A stretch of DNA of 31,774 nt from Penium margaritaceum (GCA_023375785.1 SZWC01007334.1:38399-70172), one strand, 5' to 3'; positions 20,144 to 28,882 are shown, counted from the first letter of the stretch. Program-made: numbers and translations. The notes: generated by a model from the letters alone, not told the origin.

Positions 20144-21030
20144 CACTATGAAACGGTGCATGACCCGATTCCTTGGTCAAGAAGTCTGCAGCTGACGTTT
20201 TGTCCCGATGCAGACCACGTCAACCTGCCGTTCTTCTCGCAGGCCATGCACAAAATGGTACACGACTCCAATGTGTTTAGTATGTGCATTGAAAACACCA
20301 TCATTTGCTGCAATTTCAATTGCGTTACGGTTGTCACAATATAGCACCATGATTTCAACGGGCTGACGCAGTTCACAAAACATTCAACGCAACCACACAC
20401 CATGACAACAACCTAGGCCAAGTACAACATATTCTACCTCTACCATACTCTGCGCCACACGTCTCTGTTTTCTACTCTTCCACGAAACAGTTGTGTTACC
20501 AAAAAGGAAAACATACCCTGTTCAACTGTTACCATCTACGCTCCATGCCCAGTCACTGTCAGTGACGGATGTATTAAAAAAAAGCAAGCCATGATGAGGC
20601 ATCCATAGTACATAATAAAGACATGCAATGCAACCTCCAAGTGGAGAGCACTAGGTCTCTGTGAAAAACATAAAAGTAGGTACACCACAAACAAAAAGTC
20701 AAGCTGAGTGGTGGTGACCAAATATGCGAGTGAGCAAATGATTTGTTGGTACAATGTCAACTCCACTAGCTTTTCCAGACCGATTGGATCAATAAAGATC
20801 AGCAGCTTCTGTCCATCATGCATGATGGGAGTGGACTCTGACGGCATGGAGGCTAGCAACTCTGCAAATCTCTCTGCAAAGGCCACCAGGCTTCTTTATC
20901 ATGCGATGAACCTATCCGGCTTTGACAGCCTTTTGCCCAAGAGGCAAATCAACCAATTCAAACAATCCTTGCTCTTTAGGGCATCTATTTCTTTGTTCAT
21001 TTCCAGCTCCCACAGCTTTGAATAAGGCCG
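20144..21030 (-). pseudogene. Ty1/copia fragment C-B: RT ends and RNase H, catalytic core deleted
   Basis: The minus strand opens with MNKEIDALKSKDC and then, one frame over, FELVDLPLGQKAVKAG (about 21000-20920), the start of copia RT. It jumps directly to the RT tail (TPIMHDGQKLL, IICSLAYLVTTTQLDFLFVV, SQRPSALHLEVALHVF). The central RT with the YVDD box is missing, so a deletion of several hundred bases is centred near 20890-20920. RNase H follows well preserved: GYVFLFGNTTVSWKSRKQ, SMVEVEYVVL, LYCDNRNAIEIAANDGVF, TKHIGVVYHFVHGL. Only a few stops interrupt it. It is a different family from C-A, judging by the sequence between motifs. Confidence 0.82.
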
Positions 21031-21759
21031 TGAGCAGTAGCTGTGTAGACTTCACATGTAGTATCCTTAATGATGTCAGACTTATTGGCAGAAAACATGG
21101 ATGATGATGCTTGGCTCATCTCACAGCTTTGTTGCTTAATCATCCATGACCAATCCAAACCTTCAGTCTCTCAACACACTTAGCAGATTCTGCACTTGAA
21201 ACCTCGGTATGGTAAAAGAATCTCAGACCGTATCCAACTGGCGGCCCGACTGCCTCGGTCTCTTCTCATCTTGCTATAGTGGTATTAGAGTTGGATGACC
21301 ATTGTGGCCAAGTCAGTGACAGTTCCAGCGGCTATGGCATAGATAAAATGCCACAAGTAGCTATGAAAATAATACAAATACATCGGGGGGATACAACCTT
21401 AAAACTTATGCATGTTAAGCACTGTAAATTGCAGTAAAATGTTCTCGGATAGCTCCCTTTGTTTTTTTCAACTTCCCCAAGCATCTCCCTTCCTTCCAGA
21501 GGCTATCTGAATTTTGGAACAACAGGGATGATAATGCCCACATCTAACTAACTCCCTTGCTCCCATTTTCAAATAGGGTTACTATACGAGATACCCGAAT
21601 AGTATAAATATAAAACTGATTTGCCCGTCGTCCAGCAAAAAATAACGCAACTAACCATCAGCCGCGGCTGCTGCCACGCCAGTAACAAACAAAACAGACA
21701 AAAATGCATGGAGCGACCACATGCCATGCGCTGACGACGCATGGTATGCGGCGCCCTCT
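21031..21759. other. Non-coding stretch right of C-B
   Basis: No convincing coding sequence. A primer-site-like motif lies at 21280 (listed separately). An AT-rich block with a TATA-like AGTATAAATATAAAAC at about 21600-21615 precedes the stem-loop cluster. Confidence 0.45.
21280..21291 (+). promoter_or_regulatory. Possible tRNA-Met primer-binding site of a lost + strand retroelement
   Basis: TGGTATTAGAGT differs at two of twelve positions from the plant initiator tRNA-Met primer site TGGTATCAGAGC, and the CTATAG context before it is seen in plant LTR elements. No LTR end (CA) directly precedes it and no + strand gag follows, so it may be chance. Confidence 0.3.
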
Positions 21760-21803
21760 GCTAGTATCACAAACCCCTTTGTTGAAGGATTTGTGATACT
21801 AGC
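21760..21803. repeat. Stem-loop with perfect 14-bp arms
   Basis: GCTAGTATCACAAA (21760-21773) is repeated as its exact reverse complement at 21790-21803, with a 16-base loop. It is the first of a series of stem-loops in this zone. Confidence 0.9.
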
Positions 21804-21866
21804 GGGGGGAGGTTTGTTTAGAGTTTGAGGGGAGTTCAAGACTCCCCATGCGTTGAAAGGGAACCA

Positions 21867-21894
21867 GCTGGGCCCCGCTACCACGGGGCCCAGC
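21867..21894. repeat. GC-rich stem-loop with perfect 11-bp arms
   Basis: GCTGGGCCCCG (21867-21877) pairs with CGGGGCCCAGC (21884-21894) around a six-base loop. It is very stable if single-stranded. Confidence 0.92.
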
Positions 21895-22038
21895 AGGAGC
21901 CCGCGCAAAAATAAAACCCTAAAACCTCGAATGTAATTCAGGGTATGGTTTGATTGCGGTTTGTGCGTAAAAAGAATAGGTTTGCATTTATATGAAGTTT
22001 ATATGAAGTCCAAAATGAAAGAAGGGTGTTTTTGCTCG

Positions 22039-22220
22039 ATCGCGAGGGAGCGATGACCGCTTTGATTTTTTTTTTTTGGGTCACGCTAACCCCCCAGTTC
22101 GATTTAGGGTTTTGTTTTTGGCGCGGGCTCCGCCCGCGCCAAACATACAAAACCCTAAATTGAACTGGGGGGTTTGCGCGAACAAAATAAAAAACAAAGC
22201 GGTCATCGCTCCCTCGCGAT
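22039..22220. repeat. 182-bp foldback (two arms of about 90 bp, 3-base loop)
   Basis: The left arm 22039-22128 and right arm 22132-22220 are reverse complements for most of their length. The outer 26 bp (ATCGCGAGGGAGCGATGACC and on) are perfect. The inner arms share ACCCCCCAGTTC and ATTTAGGGTTTTG and close with GGCGCGGGC-TCC-GCCCGCGCC. Mismatches cluster in a T-rich part (T12 at 22066-22077). This could be a foldback-type MITE, or transcribed as a hairpin RNA precursor. No protein frame fits. Confidence 0.9.
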
Positions 22221-22294
22221 TCTCGCGTGGGAGCGATGTCCGCATGCAGTTTTTTTCATGCTCGCCCGTCGACGCATGCCGTGAGCGAGCATGA
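22199..22294. repeat. Two further stem-loops overlapping and next to the foldback
   Basis: GCGGTCATCGCTCCC (22199-22213) pairs with GGGAGCGATGTCCGC (22229-22243) with one mismatch, so the right arm of the big foldback has an alternative partner. TCATGCTCGC (22256-22265) pairs perfectly with GCGAGCATGA (22285-22294). The 15-base motif GGGAGCGATGACCGC thus occurs three times in this zone, in both orientations. Confidence 0.85.
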
Positions 22295-22711
22295 TTTTCG
22301 ACTGGGCTTTTGAGTTTTTTTTTTGCCTCTGCCGGGCGGATCAGAGTCACACTTTGCGTTTTATGGGTACCTGAGCTATTTGGCCCATTTAAATATCCTC
22401 TTCCTCCCCTTGAACCTAGAATTGGTACAGGATGTTCTCCTACAACAAGAGAGATCCAATAACTGAGAGGGCACCAAGATAAAGGGAGGAGATCGTGGAG
22501 AGAGTTTTTTTAAGGCCCCTCCATCTCTGTGCACTGAAAGGAGTGAGGGCCCAAAAACGAAAGGCAAACGGGGCAAGAGGAAGCAAGAGAAACAAGGAGG
22601 ACAAGGAGAGGGAAAAAAACATCTCTTCCTTGACATAGTTTCGGGTTCCTGATTTTCCTTGCAAGCAATCTTCTGCTGTGAATCACTGCTAGAAATGTTA
22701 CATTAGAAAAT
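22295..22711. other. Non-coding, with TATA-like site and purine-rich segment
   Basis: CATTTAAATATCC at about 22386 resembles a TATA box, followed by a strongly purine-rich run (about 22445-22625: AAGGGAGGAG, AGGAAGCAAGAGAAACAAGG). It might be the promoter and leader of a lost element reading rightwards. No coding sequence is recognised. Confidence 0.35.
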
Positions 22712-22836
22712 CCACGTGATTTTGCTGACCATGGCGGTGTAGAGAATAGGTTATTTTGTACCACGTGATTGAGCCAACCGTGGCGGCCTAGGAGCCTAGA
22801 GATTATACCGCTGGTTGGGCTATCCACGATGGTGTA
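22712..22836. repeat. CACGTG-bearing repeat: two direct copies and one inverted
   Basis: CCACGTGATT occurs at 22712 and 22761, 49 bp apart, each followed by a related GACCATGGCGG / AACCGTGGCGG. A third copy, CCGCTGGTTGGGCTATCCACG (about 22808-22829), is the inverted form of the second, so 22761-22836 can fold into an imperfect hairpin. CACGTG is also a G-box core bound by plant bHLH and bZIP factors, but no gene start is evident. Confidence 0.55.
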
Positions 22837-22952
22837 GATAAAAATAAACTTCATAGTTTTGTCACCAATTGTGAGAGCAAGGAAACCAAGGAGGGGCGAT
22901 ACCCCTTTGAGGTTGAAAGCGACAATCACACAAGGGGGTACGTGCTAGTTGC

Positions 22953-23880
22953 ATGTCTCGACGTCATGGAAAATGCCTGTCCGTCCAAGACCAACAAGGA
23001 CTATGTGGTGAAGGCTTCACCACATGTCCTTGTCAGACTCAAAGTTTTGAGAGCCGCATCCGCGAGCACGGTGGCCAGATCAATGGCAGCCATGTCACTC
23101 TAGGCAACCCGTGCTTTACTGGGATGAACCCAAGAAGCGTGTGAAAGCAAAAATAATTACCCGGTGAGCACTTTGATGTACACATGCGCAACTCCCACAT
23201 GATGGAGGACACGTTTGAGGAGGACCATCTGAACGTGGATCTTGACAAAGAGCATGTCATCGTTGTGTATGAACTTTGACCCGATCTCTTGAGAAGGGCA
23301 AGGAATTCTCCAAATCGTAAGAAGCTACCAACAGCAAGGCCGCCAAAAGCAGCAACGGTGCTAAAAGCAGTTGTTTAGGAAGTTCTCGTGAACACTAGAT
23401 GGACAATGTTGTGGCAAAGGAATTTATGCTGTGCGTCAGAAGCTTGTTGAAATGACTACCGAGGCGATGGGAAAACTCTAAATCAACACGGATAGTGGAG
23501 GTGTGAAGCCATCAAAAGGTGTGGAGGTGGAACTCCATTCCGATGACATGGTTGTCATGGGACAGATCCATGTCCCCTCAAGTGTCATCGTGGATCATAA
23601 CTTCCTCCAAAATGTGGGGACTCCTTGGAGTCATATAAGCAAAACGTACCCTTCTTCAATGGATAAAGGTGCATAGACACTGCAAGGTCCTTGAGGCTAT
23701 CATCAAGGCTATGATGACAGCAGAGCTGACATTCACGTTTTCCAACCTACTGGTTCACATTGTACAAAACATCACACACTCAACCGTGATTTCCACTTGC
23801 AGTGTCTGGTCGTTCATGAGGCAACCAACCAATGTAGTGAGCTTAACAAGGAGTTGTAGAGTGTGATCTAAGTTTGGTAA
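22953..23880 (+). pseudogene. Decayed reading frame of unknown origin
   Basis: The plus strand keeps coding-like stretches that switch frame: EDTFEEDHLNVDLDKEHVIV at about 23205-23270, a Lys/Ser/Ala-rich part (KAAKSSNGAKSS) near 23330, and VEVELHSDDMVVMGQIHVPS at about 23525-23580 followed by VIVDHNFLQNVGTPWSH. Stops fall between them. I do not recognise the protein and find no retroelement motif. It may be a remnant of a host gene or of an element's accessory ORF. Confidence 0.3.
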
Positions 23881-25329
23881 ACATGATCAAGGATGAAAAC
23901 AACAAAGAACAAGAATCATACTGTGCTATTTCCATTTGGAATTTCGAACGTCGATACCCACATATCTAGATGATCGGACACGGGACATAAGTGAATGACC
24001 GGCCAAATGACCATCCAAATGCAGTAGTAGGACCCTTCAAACAATTGAAGGACCACACATAACATTTTCATTGGTGATGTAATTATCACAAGTAGCTCAA
24101 AGTGAGAAAAGGGTATAAACATCTTGTGAATAAAAACAGATAAAACTGACACAAGATGCTGCCGATGATACCTCAAGTTTGATGTGTGTTCATCCGAATG
24201 GATGCCATGATTTAAGTCTGATTCAAGCCCCAATTTGAATTATTTGATGCCATTTTTTCTTTAAAGCAAGAGGAGAATTGGGTTACATCGGTTGATAAAA
24301 GAGCATAGTTTTACAAAGGAAGTAAATTATTCTATTTGTTTTTTGGTGGATTAATCAGCACGGCTAGATTGATTTATCTCTTCAAGTCCACTATATAACT
24401 ATATCTTGCTTTCCACTTAAAACCCTTTGTTACCTGCATCATTAAGGATAGGGAGGTTGTAGCAAATTACTTTTTGTATATGCGAGGGGTATTTTTCCAC
24501 CACCTAATCCTTCTCATCTGGTGGTGTGGTCATCGTGTTTGTGATACCACCAAATCACGGTAGCTTCCAAAGAAGTATCTTCACCAAAACGCCCGTCAGT
24601 GACCCCTTACTAGGTCCTCACCATGGCAAGGTGCACTGTAAGGAGCACCGCACTGGATGGGGTCTGCTAGTAATGTCACTTTGGACTATTTCCCTTACCA
24701 ACACGGAAGTCCCATAGAACCCATCGCAAACATCTGTCATGGTCTTGTGTTGCATTAATTGAGGTTGCAAGACCTCAAGCGGTGGCCGTACAGTGAGAAG
24801 CACTATTTAGTTGCCTGTGTGGTCACTGGAAGTGGAACTGGAAGTTCCAAGATGCTTTCTGCTTGCGAGGCTGGGGGCAAGGATTCCGCCGCAATGTCCA
24901 CTCAAATGAACTTGTGGACTACTCCCAACTTCTCATGAAAGTTACGTGAGACCATTTGAAGGGAATGCTGCCTTATGTATGATTTTTGTTTTAAAGAACC
25001 GTAACATAGTAGAATTTACCATGATGATAACATACTCCACACCCCGACTTTGGTCAGCACGTACTTGTGCGATGAGTCCTTTGTGAGAGATGAAACTTCG
25101 TAGCGAAGTTTCTCTCCACGACAAAACCGCGTGATTGCCAAGTGCCATCAGGCCCCGAGGGGTCTCACACCCACAGAGGCTCATACCCCGTTCACCCACC
25201 ATGTTACATTGCTATCCATGAGCTAGGCATTAAACTTGGTTAATTAGTCACGAGACGACCTTCAACATGCTGTGTTGACATAAGGAATCTGTTGCACCCA
25301 CTCTACCCAACATCTGCAGACTGATGCAC
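23881..25329. other. AT-rich, apparently non-coding stretch
   Basis: No gene recognised. 24241-24500 is clearly AT-rich. A short perfect stem (GAAACTTCG ... CGAAGTTTC) lies at about 25090-25110. Small frames near 24526-24717 and 24942-25202 have no motif and are probably chance. Confidence 0.5.
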
Positions 25330-26290
25330 CATTTGTAAGATAGGCCATTTTTGTAACAGGAAAATGGCCCCAATGGCTCAATCGGATACGTTAGTGGCCA
25401 TAATGTAGTCCACCATTGGATCTACCAGTCATATGATAGCACCAAGGTCAGAGCATTTTTCAACAAGTTGAGCACTTCTTGTTCGCTCCTCAATTCTACT
25501 CGGTGGTTTTCCGGGTGAGATCGGAGAGGCACTCACGCATAATCCTTTACCAATTGATGTTAGTAGTTGCAGAATTCCAAAAACCCCTGGATGTCCCAAA
25601 CATTTGTGGACGCCTGCCAATCAGTCACTGCGTCCACCTTTTTTGGGTCCATGGTGATCCGCCCACCGCCGATGATGTGGCTCAAACACTCGATTGAACG
25701 GTGGCCAAAGTCATATTTTGAAAGTTTTTGAAAAATCCTCTCTTTGTAGAATCTTGAGGACCTTTTTGAAGATGTCCATTGTATTCCTGTAGAGTGCAGC
25801 TATGTACTAGGATGCCATCGAGATACACGACAAAAAAATAGTCACGGTATAGGAGAAAGATGTTGTTCATTACAACCATAAATGTCCTAGGAGCATTTGT
25901 GAGTCCAAATGCTATGATTGTGAACTCGAAGTGTTCGTATCTGCTACAGAATTATATCTTCTTGACGTCCTTATGAGATATGCGGATCTCATTACAGCCA
26001 TTGTCTTGGTGAATTTTGCTAAAAACATGTGCCTCTTGAAGCTGATAAAAAAATCATTCGCTCACTGGAGGGCGTAGCAGTTCTTCATGGTGATGTCGTT
26101 TAAAATGCCCTAGTGCCAGATGAATTCGTTGAAAAAAATGTTTTTGGGGTTGCACACATGATTCGTTGGTTTTATTATTTTAGGACCTGCACACAAATAG
26201 AATGAATTTTGTCATAATCGTGCACATGATTTCGTTGCCCTCTGGTGATTTCTTAGGTCTAGAGTGACTCTCGACGGTGTTTTTTCTCAC
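25330..26290 (-). pseudogene. Ty3/gypsy fragment G-D: reverse transcriptase remnant
   Basis: The minus strand gives a heavily mutated RT of the G family. It begins with SPEGNEIMCTIMTKF (about 26250), then KIIKPTNHVCNPK and EFIWH-stop-GILNDITMKNCYAL, which align with GFIKPSMSSYATP and MFVNYQTLDGITIKNCYPL of G-A. At about 25825 the active site reads VVYLDGILVHS, with the second catalytic Asp of YLDD changed to Gly. It continues through DFGHRSIECLSHIIGG, MDPKKVDAVTDWQ and IQGFLEFCNYYH-like connection motifs, to about 25330 where homology fades. There is no LTR, integrase or RNase H beside it. Confidence 0.8.
26116..26130. repeat. Left copy of a 15-bp inverted repeat flanking the transposase gene
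   Basis: CCAGATGAATTCGTT, exact reverse complement of 28868-28882. The left copy lies inside sequence that also aligns with gypsy RT, which argues against its being a clean transposon end. Confidence 0.6.
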
Positions 26291-26497
26291 GTTGCCCGTT
26301 TGAACGGGCCGACCGCACGTCCAACGTTTTAGCGACAACGTCTGTTCGCGCTTTAGATTTTGTTGCGTCGGTCGTCGGCGCTTTGGCAAGGTGCAACGGT
26401 CATGCGACTGGAGACATGTCCACGCTGCGAGCTTCACGGCATAGCACAAGTGACCACGTGAGGCATCGCTCAGTTTGTCGCAGCCCTCACTTTCAAC
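26291..26497 (+). promoter_or_regulatory. CpG-rich leader of the transposase gene
   Basis: From about 26290 the DNA changes abruptly to CpG-rich sequence (ACGTCC, CGACAACG, TTGCGTCGGTCGTCGGCG), unlike the AT-rich gypsy remnant to the left. It contains a short stem CCCGTTTGAACGGG at 26298-26311. No clear TATA box is seen. The composition runs unbroken into the coding region, so promoter and 5' UTR of the gene are probably here. Confidence 0.4.
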
Positions 26498-28516
26498 ATG
26501 TCGCGCCTAACTCACTTCTTCTCGAAGGTTTTGCGGGAAGAGTACCAGGACAATGTTGCCCGTCCCCTCGCTGGTCCGAAGCCAGTAGCTCCTCCTCGTC
26601 GTGGTCCCGGACGTCCACGGAAGAATGTCCTTGTCCTTCCGCCCTCTGTCACTCCTACCGCAACGACAGTTCCTGTCGGAAAGTCTAGTGGGCATGGCAC
26701 CGAAGACACGTCCATTCACGAGAAACTCCCTCGCAAACGTCCGCGTGTCGTCCTGTCTGACAATTCCGATGACGGCAGTGAAGCGGAAGTGCATGCACAA
26801 GAGGAAGTCGCCAACAAAGCTGGGCACGCCGATGACAAGGACGTGCATGCTGCCACTCTAGACTACATCGATGCGAGTGTCCTCGCTGTCGTTTCCGCGA
26901 AGGAGCTAGCCGCACGCGAGGCTGCAGAGAAGCAGCTTGTCCAGCAGCTCATTGCGGAGCTGGAAGCAGATGATGATGCAGATGACGCCAAGGTGGAGTC
27001 CGCGACAGAAGGGACATCCATGCCCATCGTCAACAGCATGTCGTTGTCATCCTCGTCGTCAAGCTGTAGCAGTAAGAGAGGGAGCTACATGGATTGGTTC
27101 GGCCTGGGCCATGTCCCGATCATCCACGCAGCGGTCATGCGGCATAACGGGTCCATCCACAAGGCCATCAGCTTCCTCCGCCGCACGTACTGTACCCCTA
27201 GCACGCCCTCAGTCTACGACAGGCTGTCATACAGCACGGTGAAGGGCTGGTGTGAGCCATGCGGCAGGTTGCTCAAGCCGCAGTATGCCCCTGCACTCGT
27301 CGCCGCCGGAGGAACTCCGAAGGAAGAAGCAGCCCATACTGGCCCACGTGTCCAGGGAAGCAGAGGAAGGAAAAGGTTTTTTGCTGACCACCCTGCTTTG
27401 AAGGGGGAAGTTCTGCCCGCGCTAGAGGCCATGCGCGAGCGCGGCGTGCCGCTGTGCAGCGCGACAATCAAGGAGAAGGTACATGCAGTCATGAAGGAGT
27501 GCGGCGTCGATGACCTGGACGGAAAACCAACCGCTGACCTGTTCAGTCGCAGTTGGTGCCGCAATTCCGTTAGCGACAAGCTCAACTGGGCATGGCGGTG
27601 CGGGATCACGGCCTCGCAGAAGCTTCTGCCCGACTGGGAGCTGAAGGCCCTAGCCATGCACCGCCGTGCTGCTTTCTACGTGGGCCTGCACCGCATCCCA
27701 TCCTACCTCGTGGTGAACGCCGACCACACCGGCGTCCACCTTGTTCCTGCACCACGCTACACGTACGCTCCAAAAGGGGCAGAGGAAGTGAAGGTGTGCG
27801 GTAAGGAGGACAAACGACAGGTGACCTTTCTCGTGGCATTCACGATGGATGGTGGCGTTTTGCCATTCCAGGTCATCTGGGCTGGCAAAACGGTTGCATG
27901 CCATCCGACAGGTGTGAACACCGACACCGCCATCAAGACTTCGCAGTGGCACTTCACACACACTGTGAACCACTGGGCAAGTGTCGAAACAACACAGCAA
28001 TGGTTCTGCATGGTGTTGGAGCCGTACTACATCCGGATGTGCGCGGTTCACAGCCTTGACCACACCACAAACAAACTCCTCCTCATCCTCGATGCCTGGC
28101 GCCCGCAGGCTTCGGATGCATTCCGTGCATGGGTCCGCGAGCGTTTCCCATGGGTCCAGTTGCTTTACATCCCTGCGGGCTGCACCGCCAAGCCACAGTC
28201 GTGCGACATTGGCTTACAGAAGCCCTTCAAGGGAGAGGTTTCGAAGGGCTACGCATCATGGGTGGGTGAAAAACTGAAGGATGCGGACAATGTGAACTTG
28301 GTTATGCGTGCCATCAAGGATGCATTAGTTGGATGGATGCTCAAGGGATGGGCGCATCTGCAAAAGAATCCACAGATTGTGCAGAACGCATGGCGTCAGG
28401 GCGGATGGGTCAAGTGCTTTGATGTAGACTTCCAGCGTGAGGCATCTAACGACATGTTGACGTACATGACTAGCTCGAACCAGCAGGTGTACGAAGAAGA
28501 GGATCAGGTAGAATGA
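26498..28516 (+). CDS. Intact pogo/Tigger-like DDE_1 transposase, 672 aa, with AT-hook
   Basis: Cut-and-paste transposase, or a host protein derived from one, expected to bind DNA in the nucleus. Order: AT-hook RRGPGRPRK at residues 34-42; basic PRKRPR at 79-83; acidic and Ala/Glu-rich helical region at about 88-170; Ser run at 182-192; first HTH-like segment with YDRLSYSTVKGW at 240-251; CENP-B/Tc5-type HTH at about 293-378 (FSRSWCRNSVSDKLNWAWR); DDE_1 domain from about 395. Catalytic triad: D409 in VVNADHTG, D532 in LLLILDAWRP, D570 in PQSCDIGLQKPFK, all present. The frame has no stop or intron over 2 kb, while every neighbour is broken. It is CpG- and GC-rich. The ATG at 26498 (TCAACATGTC) is the first in the frame. 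Known: pogo elements carry single-gene transposases and duplicate TA. Inferred: recent arrival or selection for function. Active element versus domesticated gene is unresolved. Confidence 0.9.
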   Translation: MSRLTHFFSKVLREEYQDNVARPLAGPKPVAPPRRGPGRPRKNVLVLPPSVTPTATTVPVGKSSGHGTEDTSIHEKLPRKRPRVVLSDNSDDGSEAEVHAQEEVANKAGHADDKDVHAATLDYIDASVLAVVSAKELAAREAAEKQLVQQLIAELEADDDADDAKVESATEGTSMPIVNSMSLSSSSSSCSSKRGSYMDWFGLGHVPIIHAAVMRHNGSIHKAISFLRRTYCTPSTPSVYDRLSYSTVKGWCEPCGRLLKPQYAPALVAAGGTPKEEAAHTGPRVQGSRGRKRFFADHPALKGEVLPALEAMRERGVPLCSATIKEKVHAVMKECGVDDLDGKPTADLFSRSWCRNSVSDKLNWAWRCGITASQKLLPDWELKALAMHRRAAFYVGLHRIPSYLVVNADHTGVHLVPAPRYTYAPKGAEEVKVCGKEDKRQVTFLVAFTMDGGVLPFQVIWAGKTVACHPTGVNTDTAIKTSQWHFTHTVNHWASVETTQQWFCMVLEPYYIRMCAVHSLDHTTNKLLLILDAWRPQASDAFRAWVRERFPWVQLLYIPAGCTAKPQSCDIGLQKPFKGEVSKGYASWVGEKLKDADNVNLVMRAIKDALVGWMLKGWAHLQKNPQIVQNAWRQGGWVKCFDVDFQREASNDMLTYMTSSNQQVYEEEDQVE

Positions 28517-28867
28517 CGTTCATGTGCCATTCTTTAATCAATACCATTGTCCATCTTTCACTCATTCCCACCTCTTCTCTCACTGTTTGTCGTGTAACTT
28601 TGTTAGGGCCCACCCTATGGGTGCGGGACCCACATTGCCACTCCTCACTCCCGACCCAACTGATGTCAGTTCGTAACGAATTTAAAAAGCACTCCGATCT
28701 GAAGTCGGTCTCATGCACAAAACACCGGACAACAACACTAGAAGACCTCCTCTCTTTGAAAAAAAATGAAGCCGACCAAGGAATATCAAATCGCACACAA
28801 ATAACCACAAAACTTTTTGCAGTCGCACACAAATACTTAAACTCGTGGAAAACAGTAATTATTTAGT
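28517..28867. other. 3' flank of transposase gene with short repeats
   Basis: Non-coding. An imperfect hairpin GGGCCCACCC-TAT-GGGTGCGGGACCC lies at about 28606-28632. GTAACGAATT occurs at 28673 and 28866. GCACACAAATA occurs at 28793 and 28824, and again left of the gene at 26189. These may be subterminal repeats where the transposase binds, but the element's ends are not fixed. Confidence 0.45.
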
Positions 28868-28882
28868 AACGAATTCATCTGG
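28868..28882. repeat. Right copy of the 15-bp inverted repeat
   Basis: AACGAATTCATCTGG, exact reverse complement of 26116-26130. It sits at the very point where the reading of gypsy G-B stops, so it may mark the edge of the transposase-bearing insertion. Confidence 0.6.

Noticed and set aside
21760..21803. Intrinsic transcription terminator
   Set aside because: The stem-loop lacks a following T run, and the window is eukaryotic.
21914..22160. Telomere-like CCCTAAA repeats
   Set aside because: ACCCTAAA occurs only as isolated copies within the foldback and just left of it, not as a tandem array.
21651..22664. Open frames of 70-90 codons in the stem-loop zone
   Set aside because: They have no motif, follow palindromic DNA on both strands, and are explained by its composition.
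22711..22770. G-box promoter of a plant gene
   Set aside because: CACGTG is present twice, but no gene start or conserved TATA arrangement follows. It is kept only as a repeat.
27214..28063. Antisense frames of 130-150 codons under the transposase gene
   Set aside because: They are a by-product of the GC-rich codon usage of the sense gene, with no motif in the antisense proteins.
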